A stretch of DNA of 55,523 bases. Origin: Hellea sp042093735. Lineage in GTDB: Bacteria; Pseudomonadota; Alphaproteobacteria; Caulobacterales; Maricaulaceae. Below are positions 25,485 to 33,839 of the stretch, one piece after another. A program made the position numbers and the translations under genes. The stretch lies in contig JBELEM010000012.1 of assembly GCA_042093735.1 (NCBI GenBank), positions 1 through 55,523 of the forward strand, given 5' to 3'. Numbering within the stretch: position 1 is the stretch's first letter; each line of letters starts with the position of its first letter. The notes beneath the pieces were generated by a model. It ran no database searches, was not told the origin of the DNA, and saw nothing but the letters and a program-made list of their open reading frames with translations.

Positions 25485-25510
25485 AACCGCTCATAGAGCG
25501 GTTTTTTTTT
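25485..25510 (+). terminator. Rho-independent terminator after rpsT
   Basis: AACCGCTC-ATA-GAGCGGTT forms an 8-bp stem with a 3-nt loop, followed by a run of nine Ts, 28 bases after the rpsT stop. Confidence 0.92.
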
Positions 25511-25617
25511 ACTCTCATGGCAGCGAGGGGAATTTAATCCAAAATATAAAACAATTTTTAATTTCGTATATTTTAATAACTAAATAAAGTCTAACCAGTG
25601 TCCAAATAAACACTTTA

Positions 25618-25632
25618 TTAAAAAAAAGTTAA
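25618..25632. promoter_or_regulatory. CtrA-type site TTAA-N7-TTAA
   Basis: TTAA at 25618-25621 and 25629-25632 with a 7-nt spacer exactly fit the CtrA consensus of alphaproteobacteria. The surrounding sequence is nearly pure A/T, so a chance match is quite possible. Confidence 0.3.
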
Positions 25633-25725
25633 AAAAAATTAATTTTTTTTTAACGCTATATCACTGCAATAATTAACTTTTTTAGAGTCAACAGAAAATG
25701 ATGTCATTTTTACGATTCATTGCTG

Positions 25726-25754
25726 TTGACGTGGCGCAAAAGAGTCGGTTTATA
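25726..25754 (+). promoter_or_regulatory. Sigma-70-type promoter of dnaA
   Basis: TTGACG at 25726-25731 and TTTATA at 25749-25754 with a 17-nt spacer. This leaves a leader of about 140 nt before dnaA that contains the DnaA box and the inverted repeat. Confidence 0.55.
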
Positions 25755-25830
25755 GAAGGTCAGGATAGTTTCTCGTAGAGACATTATCTTCCAAGGGTGA
25801 ATAAAGTTTGCAATATTAATTAAAAGCTTT

Positions 25831-25839
25831 TTATCCAAA
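25831..25839 (+). promoter_or_regulatory. Single DnaA-box-like site
   Basis: TTATCCAAA differs from the consensus TTATCCACA at one base. It lies between the dnaA promoter and start codon, a position suited to autorepression. Confidence 0.4.
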
Positions 25840-25856
25840 ATTTATATTTAAAAACA

Positions 25857-25878
25857 ATGGGTTACCTGATTAACCCAT
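25857..25878. promoter_or_regulatory. Inverted repeat before the dnaA start
   Basis: ATGGGTTA-CCTGAT-TAACCCAT, with 8-bp perfect arms and a 6-nt spacer, ends 24 bases before the GTG start. It may be an operator in DNA or a leader hairpin in RNA near the ribosome binding site. Confidence 0.5.
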
Positions 25879-25902
25879 TTAGAAGCATGCGGAGTCTTTT
25901 AG

Positions 25903-27402
25903 GTGTCTGACAAAGATCATATTTTGTCTAATGTTGCGGAGCAAAAAAAAGAGCTGCCTGCACCAGATCTGTACACTGGCGAGCCTCCACTGCAAAGCGC
26001 GCACAACACCTGGAATAAAGTTAGAAATGATTTAGCTTACGCACTTGGCTCTAATATTCACAGGTCATGGACGGGAAGGCTACGAATTGCATCTGCTAAT
26101 GATCGAACCGTGGATCTAAGTGCTCCCACTCGTTTTATAGCATCAAAAATTGAAACAAATTATGCAGAAACAGTAAGGCGCCTTTGGAAAAAACATGATA
26201 TGGTAGAGCCCGCTCGTGATGTCACATTCTCATCTGCAGCAGGAAGAGCCTCTGGCGTAACAAAGCCAACCATGAAATTACGAAATAAAGGCGACAAACA
26301 AATTATTTCTCAATCTGAACAAAAATGCCCACCAGAAATGGCCAAGGCGATGGAAGATAGTCCAAGGGATCGCTTCACATTTGATAATTTTGTTGTTGGA
26401 AGCTCAAATGAGCTCGCATTTGCAGTCGCTAGGCAAATAGCTAGTTGTCGGGATGCTCAATATAATCCCGTGGTTATACACGGAACAAATGGAATGGGAA
26501 AAACTCATCTTCTTTATGCGATTCAGCGGGCAGTAAAGCAAACAGATCCAAACTATAGAATAAAGCTTATTTCTTCTGAGGCATTTGTTAGTGGTTTTGT
26601 AAATTCTGTACGAGGTGGTAATGGTCGTGATGCAATAGATGCCTTTAAATCATCATTAAGGAATGTTGATTTACTGATAATAGATGACGCCCACTTTATA
26701 GCTGATAAGCCTAGTAGCCAAGAAGAGCTTTTACATACCCTTATTTCATTAGTTGACGAAGGACGTCAGATACTAATAGCGGCTGACCGCCATCCTGATA
26801 GGATAGAAAAGGCCACTGAACGGCTTAAATCATACCTTTCCTCTGGTCTCGTTTGTAAAATTGGGTCTGCCGACTATGAGTTACGACTGCGAATATTAGA
26901 TCGACTTATAACGAGGCATCGCACGAACGGTAATGAAAGTTTAGCAATACCTCAAAATGCACGAGACCACTTGGCGGCAAGGATGAACGCAACACCAAGG
27001 GACCTTGAAGGGGCATTTAATCAAATTGTTGCGCAGAGCGAGCTTTTGGGTACTCCCATTACTCTAGAAACTGTTCAAGAAACATTATCAGAATCTAGGT
27101 ATACAACTGGTCAACGCTTAACTGTAGACAGGATACAAAAAGCAGTCTGTGATGAGTTTCGTGTAACCTTGACGGATATGACATCTAAACGACGGGCGCG
27201 AGTTATTGCAAGACCAAGACAAGTTGCCATGTATTTATCGAAGAAGCTAACGAAAAGGTCACTTCCAGATATCGGGAGAAGGTTTGGCGGAAGAGACCAT
27301 ACAACCGTTATGCATGCGGTTAAGCGCGTTGACTCCCTCCGATCAGAAGATCCGTCTCTTAACGCACAAATTGAATTAGTTGAAAGTAATTTAAAGGGCT
27401 AA
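25903..27402 (+). CDS. dnaA: Chromosomal replication initiator protein DnaA
   Basis: AAA+ ATPase that opens the replication origin, 499 residues. Domain I is recognisable at about residues 30-100 (TWNKVRNDLAYALGSNIHRSW). Domain III carries Walker A GTNGMGKT, Walker B LLIIDDAHFIADK and the sensor region. Domain IV ends with the DNA-binding signature GRDHTTVMHAVKRV. The start is GTG with GGAG eight bases upstream. The long gap before it contains likely autoregulatory sites. The next gene is convergent, 11 nt away. Confidence 0.97.
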   Translation: MSDKDHILSNVAEQKKELPAPDLYTGEPPLQSAHNTWNKVRNDLAYALGSNIHRSWTGRLRIASANDRTVDLSAPTRFIASKIETNYAETVRRLWKKHDMVEPARDVTFSSAAGRASGVTKPTMKLRNKGDKQIISQSEQKCPPEMAKAMEDSPRDRFTFDNFVVGSSNELAFAVARQIASCRDAQYNPVVIHGTNGMGKTHLLYAIQRAVKQTDPNYRIKLISSEAFVSGFVNSVRGGNGRDAIDAFKSSLRNVDLLIIDDAHFIADKPSSQEELLHTLISLVDEGRQILIAADRHPDRIEKATERLKSYLSSGLVCKIGSADYELRLRILDRLITRHRTNGNESLAIPQNARDHLAARMNATPRDLEGAFNQIVAQSELLGTPITLETVQETLSESRYTTGQRLTVDRIQKAVCDEFRVTLTDMTSKRRARVIARPRQVAMYLSKKLTKRSLPDIGRRFGGRDHTTVMHAVKRVDSLRSEDPSLNAQIELVESNLKG

Positions 27403-27413
27403 AATAATAATTT

Positions 27414-28373
27414 CTATTTGCTCTTTTCGTGAAATTGCCCATATTTTCTATAGCGGAGCAAATAACCTTCAATAATTGATTCCATAGACTCAGCCCTTAT
27501 TCCAAGTTTTGAGAACCCTAGAGCATTATCTGAAACTACATTATCTCTCTTTAAATTCTTAACTTGGTCTCTTGTAAGGAATGGTGAAATAAAAGGCAGG
27601 GAACCAGAAACCTCACCTAGAAACCCTAAGAAATTTGCTGCAACCCAAGGTACAGGAATTAATAGTCTTTTTCTATAAATTGCCTGTAACATAACCTGCA
27701 TTAACTCTTTAAAGCTATATACTCTAGGGCCGCCTAACTCATAGTTATTTCCAGACGTGCCTTGACCTACCAATTTTGCAATGGCTTTAGCTACATCATT
27801 TACGTAAACTGGCTGAAACAATGAGCGCCCGCCGCCTAATAAGGGAATGAACGGAGATAATTGAGACATCGATGCGAAACGATTAAAAAAATTATCCTCC
27901 GCACCAAAAATTATTGAGGGTCTTATAATATCTGAACTAGGAAGAATATCTCGAATAATTTTTTCTCCCTTAGCCTTTGTTGATGAGTAACTACTATCAC
28001 TATTTAAATCAGCACCTAGAGCTGAGACCTGAATAAAATTTGTAACGCCATGCGCTAATGATTTTTTTGCCAGAGCTTCAACTCCTCGTACATGGAGTGC
28101 TTCAAAATTTTGGCTTCCCTTTTCAAAAAGTAAGGCTACAAGATTAATAACCGCATCTGAGCCTGCGATCGCCGCGTCAACTGATTTTTCAAATCTTAAA
28201 TTCGCCTGAACCAACTGAACTTGACCAACGTTGCCTATAACTTTTAAATCTTGAGCTGTATGTGGACGACGAACAGGGATACGTACACGCCATCCCTCTT
28301 TTACAAGAGCTCTGACGACATATTTTCCTAAGAAACCGGAGCCTCCAAAAACAGTTACTAGGCCTTTATTCAT
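27414..28373 (-). CDS. NDUFA9-like NAD(P)-binding protein (complex I-associated family)
   Basis: A 319-residue extended/atypical short-chain dehydrogenase. The nucleotide-binding motif is VFGGSGFLGKYVVRALVKEGW at the N-terminus, followed by RVRIPVRRPHTAQ. SYSSTKAKGEKIIRD holds a YxxxK-like position altered to SxxTK (SSTKAKGE). GGPRVYSFKELMQ and the C-terminal half match the NDUFA9/39-kDa complex I accessory subunit family found in alphaproteobacteria. It probably binds NADPH structurally rather than catalyses. It is convergent with dnaA. The LMW phosphatase gene lies upstream on the same strand, 60 nt away. Confidence 0.85.
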   Translation of the reverse strand: MNKGLVTVFGGSGFLGKYVVRALVKEGWRVRIPVRRPHTAQDLKVIGNVGQVQLVQANLRFEKSVDAAIAGSDAVINLVALLFEKGSQNFEALHVRGVEALAKKSLAHGVTNFIQVSALGADLNSDSSYSSTKAKGEKIIRDILPSSDIIRPSIIFGAEDNFFNRFASMSQLSPFIPLLGGGRSLFQPVYVNDVAKAIAKLVGQGTSGNNYELGGPRVYSFKELMQVMLQAIYRKRLLIPVPWVAANFLGFLGEVSGSLPFISPFLTRDQVKNLKRDNVVSDNALGFSKLGIRAESMESIIEGYLLRYRKYGQFHEKSK

Positions 28374-28433
28374 TTTTTTACCTTTAAAATAAATTATTTC
28401 AGCTCGGTTAAACGCCTTTATCCGAACTGTCTA

Positions 28434-28889
28434 TTAATTTAAAGATAAAATTAACCCCTCGCTTGCCTGTTCTATTAAATCTATCACTTCATTAAAGCCG
28501 TCCTTGCCCCCATAGTAGGGATCAGGAACTTCATCTACTACAGAATCTTCTGAAAAGTCTAGAAAAAGTCTTATTTTTGGAACTAAGTATTCCGGACACA
28601 TCACAATCAAATCTTGATAGTTACTCTTATCCATAGCCAATATATAATCATATTCTAAAAAGTCTTTTTGGGTAATTTTTCTAGAGATTTGGCCATTCAA
28701 ATCATACCCCCGTTTCATGCCTGCTTTGATACTTCTTGCATCAGGGGGCTCTCCCTCATGCCATGCTCCCGTACCGGCGCTTGAGACTTTAAAGTCATAG
28801 CCGGCTTTTTTAGCCTGAAACCTAAATACTGCCTCCGCAGTTGGTGATCTGCAAATATTACCCAAGCAAACAAACAAAAAACTTTTCAT
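28434..28889 (-). CDS. Low-molecular-weight protein-tyrosine phosphatase
   Basis: A 151-residue cytoplasmic phosphatase. The P-loop FVCLGNICRSP at residues 6-16 gives nucleophile Cys8 and Arg14. The general-acid Asp is in EVPDPYYGG near the C-terminus. ISSAGTGAWHEGEPPDAR-type sequence (SSAGTGAWHEGEPPDARS) is typical. Members dephosphorylate tyrosine kinases or small phosphorylated metabolites. No tyrosine kinase or exopolysaccharide genes are adjacent, so the partner is unknown. Confidence 0.92.
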   Translation of the reverse strand: MKSFLFVCLGNICRSPTAEAVFRFQAKKAGYDFKVSSAGTGAWHEGEPPDARSIKAGMKRGYDLNGQISRKITQKDFLEYDYILAMDKSNYQDLIVMCPEYLVPKIRLFLDFSEDSVVDEVPDPYYGGKDGFNEVIDLIEQASEGLILSLN

Positions 28890-29016
28890 CCCACAAACCT
28901 ATAAAATAAACAAAAACTATGTTAAAAGAAAATCACTGAATTGAAATCCTATACTTGCCCATTAGCTTATCATCGCTTAGGACTTTATTAAAATCAATTT
29001 AAGTAAAGGATACTTA

Positions 29017-29790
29017 ATGGCTGGCCATTCAAAATGGGCTAACATTCAACACCGTAAAGGTCGGCAGGATAAGGCTCGCTCAAAACTTTTTTCAAAACTT
29101 GCAAAAGACATAGCAATAGCCTCAAAAATGGGTGGGGCTGATCCCGACATGAACCCTCGCTTACGGTTGGCAATTGCAAATGCAAAAGGTCAATCAATGC
29201 CAAAGGATAACATTCAGCGTGCTGTTGACAAGGGCGCCGGAGGAGATGGAGAGGATTTCGAAGAAATTCGCTATGAGGGCTTTGGGCCCGGTGGAATAGG
29301 TTTTATTGTCGAAGCCAATACTGATAATAAAAATAGAGCCGCAATGGCAGTTAGAACTGCTTTTTCAAAAAATGGCGGTGCTCTAGGAGAAACTGGCTCT
29401 GTGGCATTTATGTTCAATCAAACTGGTAAAATTGAATACCCTTTATCTACAACTGACGAAGACGGTATGATGGAAGCCGCCATAGAGGCTGGCGCAGAAG
29501 ATTGCGAGTCTGATAGTGCTACTGATGATGCGTGGGACGAATATGAACCAGTGCATACCATATGGACCGCACGAGATGAGTTAGGAAACATTGCGGCAGA
29601 GCTAGAAAAAAGTTTCGGCGAAGCCAAGTCAGTAAATCTTGTATGGAAAGCACAAAACGAAATTGATAACCCAGATCAAGCTCAATCAGTAGTTCGCTTG
29701 GTAGATGCATTAGAGGATTGCGATGATGTGTCTACTGTATTTCATAATTTTGAACTCACTCCAGCTGCCTTAGAAAAGCTAGAGGAATAA
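29017..29790 (+). CDS. YebC/PmpR-family regulator (TACO1 family)
   Basis: A 257-residue cytoplasmic protein. The N-terminal MAGHSKWANIQHRKGRQDKA is the family hallmark. The middle has RAVDKGAGGDGEDFEEIRYEG, GPGGIGFIVEANTDNKNR and GGALGETGSVAFMF. Members are described as DNA-binding regulators and, more recently, as helpers for translation of proline-rich stretches, like mitochondrial TACO1. In many alphaproteobacteria it precedes ruvCAB, but here it is followed by an isomerase-like gene instead. Confidence 0.94.
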   Translation: MAGHSKWANIQHRKGRQDKARSKLFSKLAKDIAIASKMGGADPDMNPRLRLAIANAKGQSMPKDNIQRAVDKGAGGDGEDFEEIRYEGFGPGGIGFIVEANTDNKNRAAMAVRTAFSKNGGALGETGSVAFMFNQTGKIEYPLSTTDEDGMMEAAIEAGAEDCESDSATDDAWDEYEPVHTIWTARDELGNIAAELEKSFGEAKSVNLVWKAQNEIDNPDQAQSVVRLVDALEDCDDVSTVFHNFELTPAALEKLEE

Positions 29791-29823
29791 TAAATTTATT
29801 AACACTAAATTTAGGGCCTAATA

Positions 29824-30438
29824 ATGAGCCTCCATTCAATAGATTTTTATTACGACTTTGGTAGTCCAAACGCATACCTAGCATGGAAAGCGCTTCAAGG
29901 GACTATCTCAAGAACTGGTCTTGCCGTTAATATGAAGCCTGTTTTAATTGGGGGTATATTTAAAACCACTGGTAACTCGCCCCCATGGCAATCAGCTGCC
30001 AATATAAAATCAAAGCTTAGCTATTTGGAAATTGAGATGAAACGCTTCATTACAGAGCACCATCTAACTAAGTTTAAATTTAACAAATTCTTCCCAATAA
30101 ATACACTACTAGCAATGAGGGGGGCTATTGTTTCCCAAGAGCTTGGAATACACAACGCTTACATATCTTCAGTTTTTAAATCAATCTGGGAAAATAATGA
30201 AGACATAAGTAACCGCGAAAATTTAATGAAATTGTTAAATGATGACGGCATAGATGGCTGTAAAATTCTTAAGGCAACCAATAACAGAGAAATAAAAGAA
30301 AAGCTCAAAAAACTCACAGGCGAGGCGATTAAACGGGGAGTATTCGGGTTGCCCACTTTTTTTTGGAAAGATGAAATTTATTTTGGAAAAGAGTGCATAT
30401 CACAGATAGAAATTAGCATCACGGGTGAAAACAAGTGA
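29824..30438 (+). CDS. 2-hydroxychromene-2-carboxylate isomerase / DsbA-like (kappa GST family)
   Basis: A 204-residue thioredoxin-fold protein of the HCCA isomerase / kappa-class glutathione transferase family. IDFYYDFGSPNAYLAW near the N-terminus places the catalytic Ser where DsbA has Cys. The C-terminal RGVFGLPTFFWKDEIYFGKE has the cis-Pro loop and substrate-binding end typical of NahD-type proteins. It is probably a glutathione-dependent isomerase of an aromatic or other electrophilic substrate. No naphthalene-degradation genes are nearby, so the substrate is open. The start is 33 nt after yebC. Confidence 0.85.
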   Translation: MSLHSIDFYYDFGSPNAYLAWKALQGTISRTGLAVNMKPVLIGGIFKTTGNSPPWQSAANIKSKLSYLEIEMKRFITEHHLTKFKFNKFFPINTLLAMRGAIVSQELGIHNAYISSVFKSIWENNEDISNRENLMKLLNDDGIDGCKILKATNNREIKEKLKKLTGEAIKRGVFGLPTFFWKDEIYFGKECISQIEISITGENK

Positions 30439-30490
30439 TACACCTAAAATTCCTCAAGACTTTCGATTATGTTCACGCATATAAAAGCCG

Positions 30491-31516
30491 ATGAAAAAAA
30501 CTTCAATAAGTATAACTATACTTGGTGCTGGCTCTATCGGCAGCTATTTGGGGGGACTTTTAGTTTCCTCTGGGGCAAAAGTAGAGATGATTGGGCGAGA
30601 GTCATCTGCAAAGTCAATTAGGGAGAATGGTCTAAAGCTAACACACTTCAAAAATGAAACTATTTATTTGCAGCCTAGAAAAATAAATTACAGCACCAAT
30701 TATGCAACAATATCAACTGCTGATATTATCATACTAACTACCAAATCGCATGATACTGAAGAGGCTGCTAAAATTATAAATAAATATGCAAGAAAAGAAG
30801 CCCTTGTGATCAGTTTTCAAAATGGCGTTCAAAATACTCAAGCGCTCAAAAACGAATTAGGTCAAATTGTTTTAGCTGGAGTAGTTCCATTTAATGTAAC
30901 CGCGAAAGGGACAGGATGGTATCACTGTGGCACAGACGGAAAGCTCGCTCTAGAATACACCAAAGACCCTCATATTTTAGAGTTAAAACGTTTCTTTGAC
31001 AAATCTGGCCAAGAACTTACACTTCATGAAGATATTTTATCTGTACAATGGGGGAAATTATTGGTTAATTTAAACAACGCATTAAACACGTTAGCGGGTA
31101 TTCCTCTAAAATCATGCCTATCGCAGAGAGAATACCGAAAATCACTAGCTCTTGTTATTGAAGAGGCCCTATTAGTTGTCAGATCGGCTGGTATAGAGCC
31201 CGCTAATTTTGGGGGGGCTCATCCTAGTAAAATGATTAAAATCCTAAGGCTGCCAAACCTACTTTATTCCCTGCTGATGAGAACAGTAGTAAAAATTGAT
31301 GAAAAAGCGAGGTCCTCAATGCTTGATGATTTAGAATTGGGTAAAAGTTCAGAGTTAGATTATCTGCAAGGTGAAATTATAAAACTTGCCGAAAAAAATA
31401 AACAAAAGGCAACTTATAATATCCTTATCTATAAAACTGTAAAAAAAGCATTTAAAGCAGGTACTTCTCCCAAACTTAAAGGTTCAGATATCTATGCGAT
31501 GATGAGAAATAAGTAG
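30491..31516 (+). CDS. panE: 2-dehydropantoate 2-reductase family (PanE/ApbA)
   Basis: NADPH-dependent ketopantoate reductase family, pantothenate/CoA pathway, 341 residues. The N-terminal Rossmann motif is ITILGAGSIGSYLGGLLVSSG. LTTKSHDTEEA and SFQNGVQNTQAL form the cofactor-domain end. KLLVNLNNALNTLAG carries the catalytic Lys and Asn region. SELDYLQGEIIKLAEK is the C-terminal motif. It is slightly longer than E. coli PanE (about 300), as in many paralogues, so exact substrate is likely but not certain. Confidence 0.82.
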   Translation: MKKTSISITILGAGSIGSYLGGLLVSSGAKVEMIGRESSAKSIRENGLKLTHFKNETIYLQPRKINYSTNYATISTADIIILTTKSHDTEEAAKIINKYARKEALVISFQNGVQNTQALKNELGQIVLAGVVPFNVTAKGTGWYHCGTDGKLALEYTKDPHILELKRFFDKSGQELTLHEDILSVQWGKLLVNLNNALNTLAGIPLKSCLSQREYRKSLALVIEEALLVVRSAGIEPANFGGAHPSKMIKILRLPNLLYSLLMRTVVKIDEKARSSMLDDLELGKSSELDYLQGEIIKLAEKNKQKATYNILIYKTVKKAFKAGTSPKLKGSDIYAMMRNK

Positions 31517-31602
31517 AAATAATCCGCTAAAACACCATTATAGCCTGCGCTTAAAACTTGTTTTTAAGTGCTCACGTATATTAACAAACAAAAGGAATAA
31601 AA

Positions 31603-32469
31603 ATGAAAATAAAGCCCTTTATGATACTTATCATAGGCATAAGTTTTTTCACTTTGCCAGCTTGCTTAGGTGTTAATGATCAAGAAAATAAATATTTTTC
31701 AAAATTAGAAATCTCCACTATTTTAGATGAAGTTATATCGCACCCAAGGCGTGAGATGGATAGGCCGAGAGATAAGTTTCGTAATCCAAAAGAAACACTC
31801 GAGTTTTTTGGAGTTACTCCAGGCATGAAAGTTGGCGAAATTTGGCCTGGCTGGTACACCCAAATACTTGCTCCATATCTCAATGAGATTGATGGAACTT
31901 ATGTCGCAATTTTGCGTGACGGTCAAAGTGAAAGAATACAATCAAGAAATAATGCTTTCATAGAAAAATATGGAAGTAAAAAAGACTATGGCACTGTAGA
32001 GTTTAGTAAGTTTGGGTTAGAAACAACTGCTCCAGCACCAGGTAACTTAGATATGCTTTTGTCTTTTAGGAATGTTCACAACTGGATGAGTCAAAGCTAC
32101 GCTAAAGAGGCGTTCAGGCAGTTTTATGAAAGTCTTAAGCCGGGTGGGATACTTGGAATAGTCGAACATCGCTTACCTGAGGAAGCTACGCAAGATCCTT
32201 TCGCAGGGTCGGGGTATGTTCAGGAAAGTTATATTAAGGACTTGGCTATACAAGCAGGCTTCGAGTTCATAGCAGACTCTGATATAAACTCAAATCCGCT
32301 TGACACTGCCAATCATCCATTCGGCGTCTGGACTTTGAAACCACGCTCATATGTGCCAAATGAAGCTAGTAAAATTCCTGCTGGTTTTGAAGCTCAGGCT
32401 TATGAGAGAATTGGGGAGTCTGATCGGGCTACATTAAAATTTAAAAAACCGGTGGTGGCCATAAAATAA
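31603..32469 (+). CDS. Exported methyltransferase-like lipoprotein
   Basis: A 288-residue protein. The signal peptide MKIKPFMILIIGISFFTLPA ends in lipobox LPAC (Cys21), so it should be lipid-anchored outside the cytoplasm. The mature part resembles class I SAM methyltransferases: the position of motif I reads MKVGEIWPGWYTQILAPYL, without the usual Gly-x-Gly, and LDMLLSFRNVHNWM and SLKPGGILGIVEHR match later motifs. Because SAM is not expected in the periplasm and motif I is altered, it may bind another ligand. AAGGA lies before the ATG. Family members are described as predicted methyltransferases only by similarity. Confidence 0.75.
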   Translation: MKIKPFMILIIGISFFTLPACLGVNDQENKYFSKLEISTILDEVISHPRREMDRPRDKFRNPKETLEFFGVTPGMKVGEIWPGWYTQILAPYLNEIDGTYVAILRDGQSERIQSRNNAFIEKYGSKKDYGTVEFSKFGLETTAPAPGNLDMLLSFRNVHNWMSQSYAKEAFRQFYESLKPGGILGIVEHRLPEEATQDPFAGSGYVQESYIKDLAIQAGFEFIADSDINSNPLDTANHPFGVWTLKPRSYVPNEASKIPAGFEAQAYERIGESDRATLKFKKPVVAIK

Positions 32470-32533
32470 TTCTGGCACTTTTAACAATCACAGCCCATAT
32501 AGTAAGAAGAGTATTAATATAAAGGAACTAACT

Positions 32534-32827
32534 ATGGAAAACTCAGATATTGCAACAAAAATGACTGAAGCACTAGTTAAAGCAGGCGGAACAGACAAAT
32601 CAGTAAAGTTTGACTTCGGAGATGATGGACAAGTATTTGCTTCAGGAACTGAAGCTACTACTGAAAATAATGAAGCAGACTGCACGATATCTGTATCTAA
32701 AGAAGATTTTATATCTTTAGCGGAAGGAAATCTCGATCCAATGATGGCCTTTATGTCAGGTAAACTAAAGGTTGCAGGTGATATGTCAGTAGCGATGGGA
32801 CTCCAAACAATTTTTTCAAATATGTAA
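32534..32827 (+). CDS. SCP2 sterol-binding-domain protein
   Basis: A 97-residue single-domain protein of the sterol carrier protein 2 family, a lipid-binding fold. The pattern is KFDFGDDGQVFASG followed by ADCTISVSKEDFISLAEGNLDPMMAFMSGKLKVAGDMSVAMGL (quoted in part: LDPMMAFMSGKLKVAGDM), the typical C-terminal hydrophobic-tunnel segment. AAAGGA lies before the ATG. It is followed closely by a lysophospholipase-like gene, suggesting a shared lipid-related role. Confidence 0.9.
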   Translation: MENSDIATKMTEALVKAGGTDKSVKFDFGDDGQVFASGTEATTENNEADCTISVSKEDFISLAEGNLDPMMAFMSGKLKVAGDMSVAMGLQTIFSNM

Positions 32828-32860
32828 TATTTGAAACATGAGAGAGGAAGGTGCCTTCTT

Positions 32861-33838
32861 GTGCTTTATATGGATAACCTAACATCAAAATATGAGGACG
32901 CTGATATAGTTCAGCCTGGGGGGCGACCAATACCTGAAACGCTCAAGCCCCACATGCAAACCTTCTTTATAAAAAACAATCGAGTTCGCTTGAGAGTAAT
33001 GCTGGCCATAGCGCCAAACGAGCCAACTAGGGGATCAATTATTTTTTCTCCTGGACGAACTGAATTTATAGAAAAATATTTAGAAACTGCCGCAGATTTT
33101 ATAGAGCGTGGGTTTAACGTGCTAATAGTTGACCCCCGAGGTCAAGGGCTATCAGACAGACTTCTAGATGATAAAATAAAAAGCCATATAGAGGACTTCG
33201 AAGATTATGTTGATGATCTGGCTTATGTTGTCAAAGAGTTATCACCCTCACTTCCTCAACCTCACGTTCTAATGGGACATTCAATGGGTGGAACTATAGT
33301 ACTTCAATCCGTTTTGCGCGGGGGTATAAAGCCCGCAGCTGTTATTTGCTCAGCCCCAATGCTGGGCTTATATGATCTAGATACTTCAATTATGAAATTA
33401 GCCATTAAGGGGCTCTCAGCACTAGGACTTAAAACAAAAAATTTACCCCTACAGAGACAACGTAACGGCTTGCCCGTACCATTTAACATAAATAAATTAA
33501 CCTCTGACAAAGACCGATACCGGCATTGGGCAGCTTACTTCCAAACATCTCCCCGTCTACGAGTTGGCCCCCCAACTTATGGGTGGATTGTTCAAGCTCT
33601 TAAAGCAATGACATGGGTGAATTCAAATGCACGCCAACTTAAAACGCCATGTTTAATAATAGCGGCAGGTGCAGATCCAATTGTTGACCCCGCTTCTAAT
33701 GAAAATTTTGCTTCCGTGTCACGATCTAGTTATAAAGTAGTCCCTGGCGCATTGCATGAGCTCCTACTTGAAAGAGATATTTATCGTGATCAATTTTTTG
33801 ATGCCTTTGACAGCTTTTTGAAAAAACTTGACATTTAA
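32861..33838 (+). CDS. Alpha/beta hydrolase, lysophospholipase-like
   Basis: A 325-residue serine hydrolase of the PldB/lysophospholipase type. FSPGRTEFIEKYLETAADFIERG is the oxyanion region; VDPRGQGLSDRLLDD follows; LMGHSMGGTIVLQS is the nucleophile elbow; the C-terminal GALHELLLERD holds the catalytic His. The frame is open to a TTG at 32831. GGAAGG at 32846-32851 best serves the GTG at 32861, nine bases on; the ATG at 32870 is another possible start. It is convergent with the hisN-type gene, one base apart. Confidence 0.85.
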   Translation: MLYMDNLTSKYEDADIVQPGGRPIPETLKPHMQTFFIKNNRVRLRVMLAIAPNEPTRGSIIFSPGRTEFIEKYLETAADFIERGFNVLIVDPRGQGLSDRLLDDKIKSHIEDFEDYVDDLAYVVKELSPSLPQPHVLMGHSMGGTIVLQSVLRGGIKPAAVICSAPMLGLYDLDTSIMKLAIKGLSALGLKTKNLPLQRQRNGLPVPFNINKLTSDKDRYRHWAAYFQTSPRLRVGPPTYGWIVQALKAMTWVNSNARQLKTPCLIIAAGADPIVDPASNENFASVSRSSYKVVPGALHELLLERDIYRDQFFDAFDSFLKKLDI

Positions 33839-33839
33839 G

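Larger units (their letters stand above)
25511..25902 (+). promoter_or_regulatory. 392-bp regulatory gap upstream of dnaA
   Basis: The longest gene-free stretch in the window. It holds an A/T tract at 25600-25680, a TTAA-N7-TTAA site, a promoter with TTGACG, one near-consensus DnaA box and an inverted repeat before the start codon. A single box argues against it being the replication origin; autoregulation of dnaA is more likely. Confidence 0.6.

Noticed and set aside
25511..25902. Chromosomal origin of replication upstream of dnaA
   Set aside because: The AT-rich tract and position are suggestive, but only one near-consensus DnaA box is visible. Many alphaproteobacteria have oriC away from dnaA.
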